64,000 nt of DNA, taken from the NCBI GenBank assembly GCA_031292035.1, contig JARLHX010000274.1, positions 30,105 through 94,104 on the forward strand. The letters run 5' to 3'. Both the position numbers and the translations under genes were made by a program. The stretch is from Negativicutes bacterium (GTDB lineage Bacteria; Bacillota_C; Negativicutes; Sporomusales_B; JARLHX01). The notes beneath the pieces are model-generated. The model was not told the origin of the DNA. It searched no databases and saw only the letters and a program-made list of their open reading frames with translations. This document shows, piece by piece, positions 61,878 through 64,000 of the stretch (positions are counted from its first letter, which is position 1; every line of letters begins with the position of its first letter).

Positions 61878-64000
61878 CTAACTACCTGCTTTGACACCTG
61901 GTTTGACAAGTTCCATGGTGAATGCTTCGATAATGTCGCTTTCTTTGACATCGCGGAATTTTTCGATGGTGATGCCGCACTCATAGCCAGTAGCGACTTC
62001 TTTCACGTCGTCTTTAAATCTCCGCAAGGACTCAAGTTTGCCTTCGTGAATGACAATACCGTCGCGGATAATGCGGACCTGGGCTGTACTGGTGATTTTG
62101 CCTTCAAGTACATACGAACCGGCCACCACGCCCTTGGGTACGCTGATGACTTGGCGAACCTCGACCTTGCCGAGGATGACTTCCTTGTATTCGGGAGCCA
62201 ACATGCCGGTCATCGCAGCCTCAACGTCGTTGATGGCGTCATAAATGACCCGGTAAGTCCGGATGTCGACTTTTTCGTTATCGGCCGCTTTACGGGCATT
62301 GGCGTCAGGACGGACGTTGAACCCTATAATTAGGGCATTGGAGGCCGAGGCCAACATAACGTCAGATTCATTAATGGCACCTACGCCGGAATGGACGATA
62401 TTGACGCGGACTTCTTTGTTTTTCAGGCTTTGCAGTGATTGCCGCAACGCTTCTATGGAGCCCTGAACGTCGGCTTTAACGACGATATTCAGATCTTTGA
62501 TTGTACCTTCCTGGATATGTTTAAAGAGATCATCCAGTGTTATCTTCTGGGTTTGCCCCATCTCTTCGGTACGTTTTTTGGCCTGGCGCTTTTCGGCGAT
62601 GGCCCTGGCGGTACGTTCGTCAACGACATGCAGAATATCACCAGCCTGAGGCACGTCGGATAAACCGAGCATTTCTACCGGTGTAGACGGCAGAGCTTTT
62701 TTGACTTTTTCACCGCGGTCGTTGTTCAAAGCCCGTACTTTACCGAAGGCAGTACCGGCAATAATGGTATCGCCAATATGCAAAGTGCCTTTTTGAACCA
62801 GAACGGTAGCGACAGGCCCCCGCCCTTTATCGAGCTGTGCCTCAATAATCGTACCTTGGGCCCGGCGATTGGGATTGGCCTTCAGATCGCGCATTTCGGC
62901 AACCAGCAGGATCATATCCAGCAGGTCTGTCAGTCCGGTTTTGGCATGAGCCGACACCGGAACCATAATGGTATCGCCGCCCCAGTCTTCAGGGATGACG
63001 CCGTGTTCTGATAGTTGCTGTTTGACCCGTTCGGGGTTTGCGCCAGGTCGGTCCATTTTATTAATAGCGACGATAATGGGAACATTAGCGGATTTTGCGT
63101 GATTGAGGGCCTCAATGGTTTGCGGCATAACGCCGTCATCAGCTGCGACAACCAGGATGGCAATATCTGTGACCTGCGCCCCACGGGCACGCATGGCTGT
63201 AAAAGCCTCATGTCCAGGAGTGTCGAGGAACACAATTCTCTTTCCGGAAAACATAACCTGATAAGCGCCAATATGCTGGGTGATGCCGCCAGCTTCAGAT
63301 GCGGTTACATTGGCTTGGCGGATGACATCAAGCAGCGAAGTCTTGCCATGGTCGACGTGGCCCATAATGGTGACCACCGGCGGACGCGGCAAAAGATTGG
63401 CGTCTTCGTCTTCTATTTCGGAAATCAAGGTCGGGTCGACTTCCGGCGGAAGCTCTTCTACTGTCACGCCGAATTCGCCGGCCAAAATGGTAGCCGTCTC
63501 CAGGTCGATTTCCTGGTTGATGGTAGCCATGATACCGAGGGTCATCAGTTTTTTGATAACTTCACTGACTTCACGGGCCATTTTTTGGGCTACATCTTTT
63601 ACAGTAATGATTTCTCCGAGCTTTATGACTTTCGGCCTAATGGGTTCAGGCCTTGGAGTTAATGGTTTTGTCTGGGCACCAGCGTGGGAGCGGTGCTGTT
63701 GACCACCTCTGCCTGACCCTTGACGATTGTCGAATTGGGGTCTGCCTCCTGGTCCGCTGTTGCGTTGGCCAGGACGCGACTGCTGCGATGGACCACCCGG
63801 ACGGAATTGCTGCTGGGCCGGACCACCAGGACGCGATTGCGGTGGCGGGCTACCCGGACGGAATTGTTGTTGGGGCGGACTGCCAGGACGCTGTTGCTGC
63901 GGCGGACCACCTGGACGGAATTGTTGTTGGGGCGGACTGCCAGGACGCTGTTGCTGCGGCGGGCCACCCGGACGGAATTGTTGTTGGGGCGGACTGCCAG
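61878..64000 (-). CDS. infB: Translation initiation factor IF-2, 5' end outside window
   Basis: About 707 codons are visible. The window starts (minus sense) in a Gln/Pro/Gly/Arg-rich linker with 19-residue repeats. Then comes the IF2-N segment ([27 protein letters not shown]), the G domain ([34 protein letters not shown]) and domains II-IV through to the C-terminus KPGVKAGS. It positions fMet-tRNA on the 30S. The ATG at 63581 is internal to the real frame; the frame stays open to the window edge. Confidence 0.97.
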   Translation of the reverse strand, partial: GSPPQQQFRPGGPPQQQRPGSPPQQQFRPGGPPQQQRPGSPPQQQFRPGSPPPQSRPGGPAQQQFRPGGPSQQSRPGQRNSGPGGRPQFDNRQGSGRGGQQHRSHAGAQTKPLTPRPEPIRPKVIKLGEIITVKDVAQKMAREVSEVIKKLMTLGIMATINQEIDLETATILAGEFGVTVEELPPEVDPTLISEIEDEDANLLPRPPVVTIMGHVDHGKTSLLDVIRQANVTASEAGGITQHIGAYQVMFSGKRIVFLDTPGHEAFTAMRARGAQVTDIAILVVAADDGVMPQTIEALNHAKSANVPIIVAINKMDRPGANPERVKQQLSEHGVIPEDWGGDTIMVPVSAHAKTGLTDLLDMILLVAEMRDLKANPNRRAQGTIIEAQLDKGRGPVATVLVQKGTLHIGDTIIAGTAFGKVRALNNDRGEKVKKALPSTPVEMLGLSDVPQAGDILHVVDERTARAIAEKRQAKKRTEEMGQTQKITLDDLFKHIQEGTIKDLNIVVKADVQGSIEALRQSLQSLKNKEVRVNIVHSGVGAINESDVMLASASNALIIGFNVRPDANARKAADNEKVDIRTYRVIYDAINDVEAAMTGMLAPEYKEVILGKVEVRQVISVPKGVVAGSYVLEGKITSTAQVRIIRDGIVIHEGKLESLRRFKDDVKEVATGYECGITIEKFRDVKESDIIEAFTMELVKPGVKAGS
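63715..64000 (-). repeat. 57-bp tandem repeats in infB (19-aa units)
   Basis: A 57-bp unit encoding roughly [19 protein letters not shown] recurs with few changes and runs off the window edge; the units nearest the G domain are more diverged. Near-identity of adjacent units suggests recent copy-number change. Confidence 0.85.

Noticed and set aside
63659..63967. 102-codon repeat-rich open frame on the minus strand
   Set aside because: It is an out-of-phase reading of the infB repeats; the infB frame continues through the G domain.
63715..64000. CRISPR-like array
   Set aside because: The units are directly abutting and coding, with no spacers.
1..64000. tRNA, rRNA, tmRNA or CRISPR loci
   Set aside because: I saw no cloverleaf-like or rRNA-like sequence in the intergenic gaps, which are mostly short and explained by terminators and leaders.

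Overview
The window is a block of chromosome from a spore-forming, diderm-type Firmicute. My best guess is a sporulating member of the Negativicutes (Sporomusa/Pelosinus-like). The reasons are the Bacillus/Clostridium-like gene order (miaA-hfq-spoVK-hflX-ynbB; recA-recX-rny-spoVS; infB-rbfA-nrnA-truB-ribF-rpsO-pnp-ylxY; asd-dapG-dapA-rnj-tepA-ylzJ-ftsK), the sporulation genes (spoVK, spoVS, ylmC/ymxH, ylzJ, tepA), the Gly/Pro/Gln/Arg-rich InfB N-terminus and the mid-range base composition. The species cannot be fixed from the sequence alone. Almost every gene is on the minus strand, so the natural reading order is from high to low coordinates.

Layout, right to left. 64000-58.2 kb: translation cluster infB (5' end outside the window), rbfA, nrnA, truB, ribF, rpsO. 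58.1-49.2 kb: pnp, a YlxY-type deacetylase-like protein, a GH18 hydrolase, an amidase, an M16 peptidase, dut, a plus-strand BASS transporter, a small membrane protein and a YlmC/YmxH protein. 48.4-41 kb: a lysine-riboswitch-controlled diaminopimelate/lysine operon (dapB-asd-dapG-dapA), then RNase J, TepA and YlzJ. 41-31 kb: ftsK/spoIIIE, mnmH (selenouridine tRNA), rodZ-like, a YgiQ radical SAM gene, an orphan solute-binding protein and rimO. 31-24 kb: cinA, a DEAD-box helicase, recA, recX, rny, an unknown 196-aa protein and spoVS behind an excellent sigma-H-type promoter. 24-11 kb: pepA, PHP phosphoesterase, a P-loop/Asp23 fusion, DUF3870, two half-size TauE proteins, miaB, mutS, mutL, a methyltransferase, miaA, hfq.

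The centrepiece lies at 4.7-10.4 kb. The sporulation AAA+ ATPase gene spoVK is cut in two by a 5.68-kb intervening element. The element carries a large serine recombinase, a SAM-riboswitch-controlled aminotransferase, a DnaQ-SWIM exonuclease, an exported protein and two very small proteins. Its ends are near-perfect inverted repeats that would form a palindromic attP on excision. Both ends share a 6-bp TTTSAC core, and joining the flanks at that core restores a SpoVK reading frame (Val-Lys-Ala-Met-Glu-Asp) with no residue lost. This is the architecture of the sigK skin element, here in spoVK. The reconstructed operon then continues spoVK - small GTPase - internally duplicated DDxxD membrane protein - small membrane protein - hflX - ynbB. 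The three genes between spoVK and hflX are absent from the Bacillus version of this locus, and this HflX carries an extra N-terminal domain with a complete JAMM metalloprotease-like motif.
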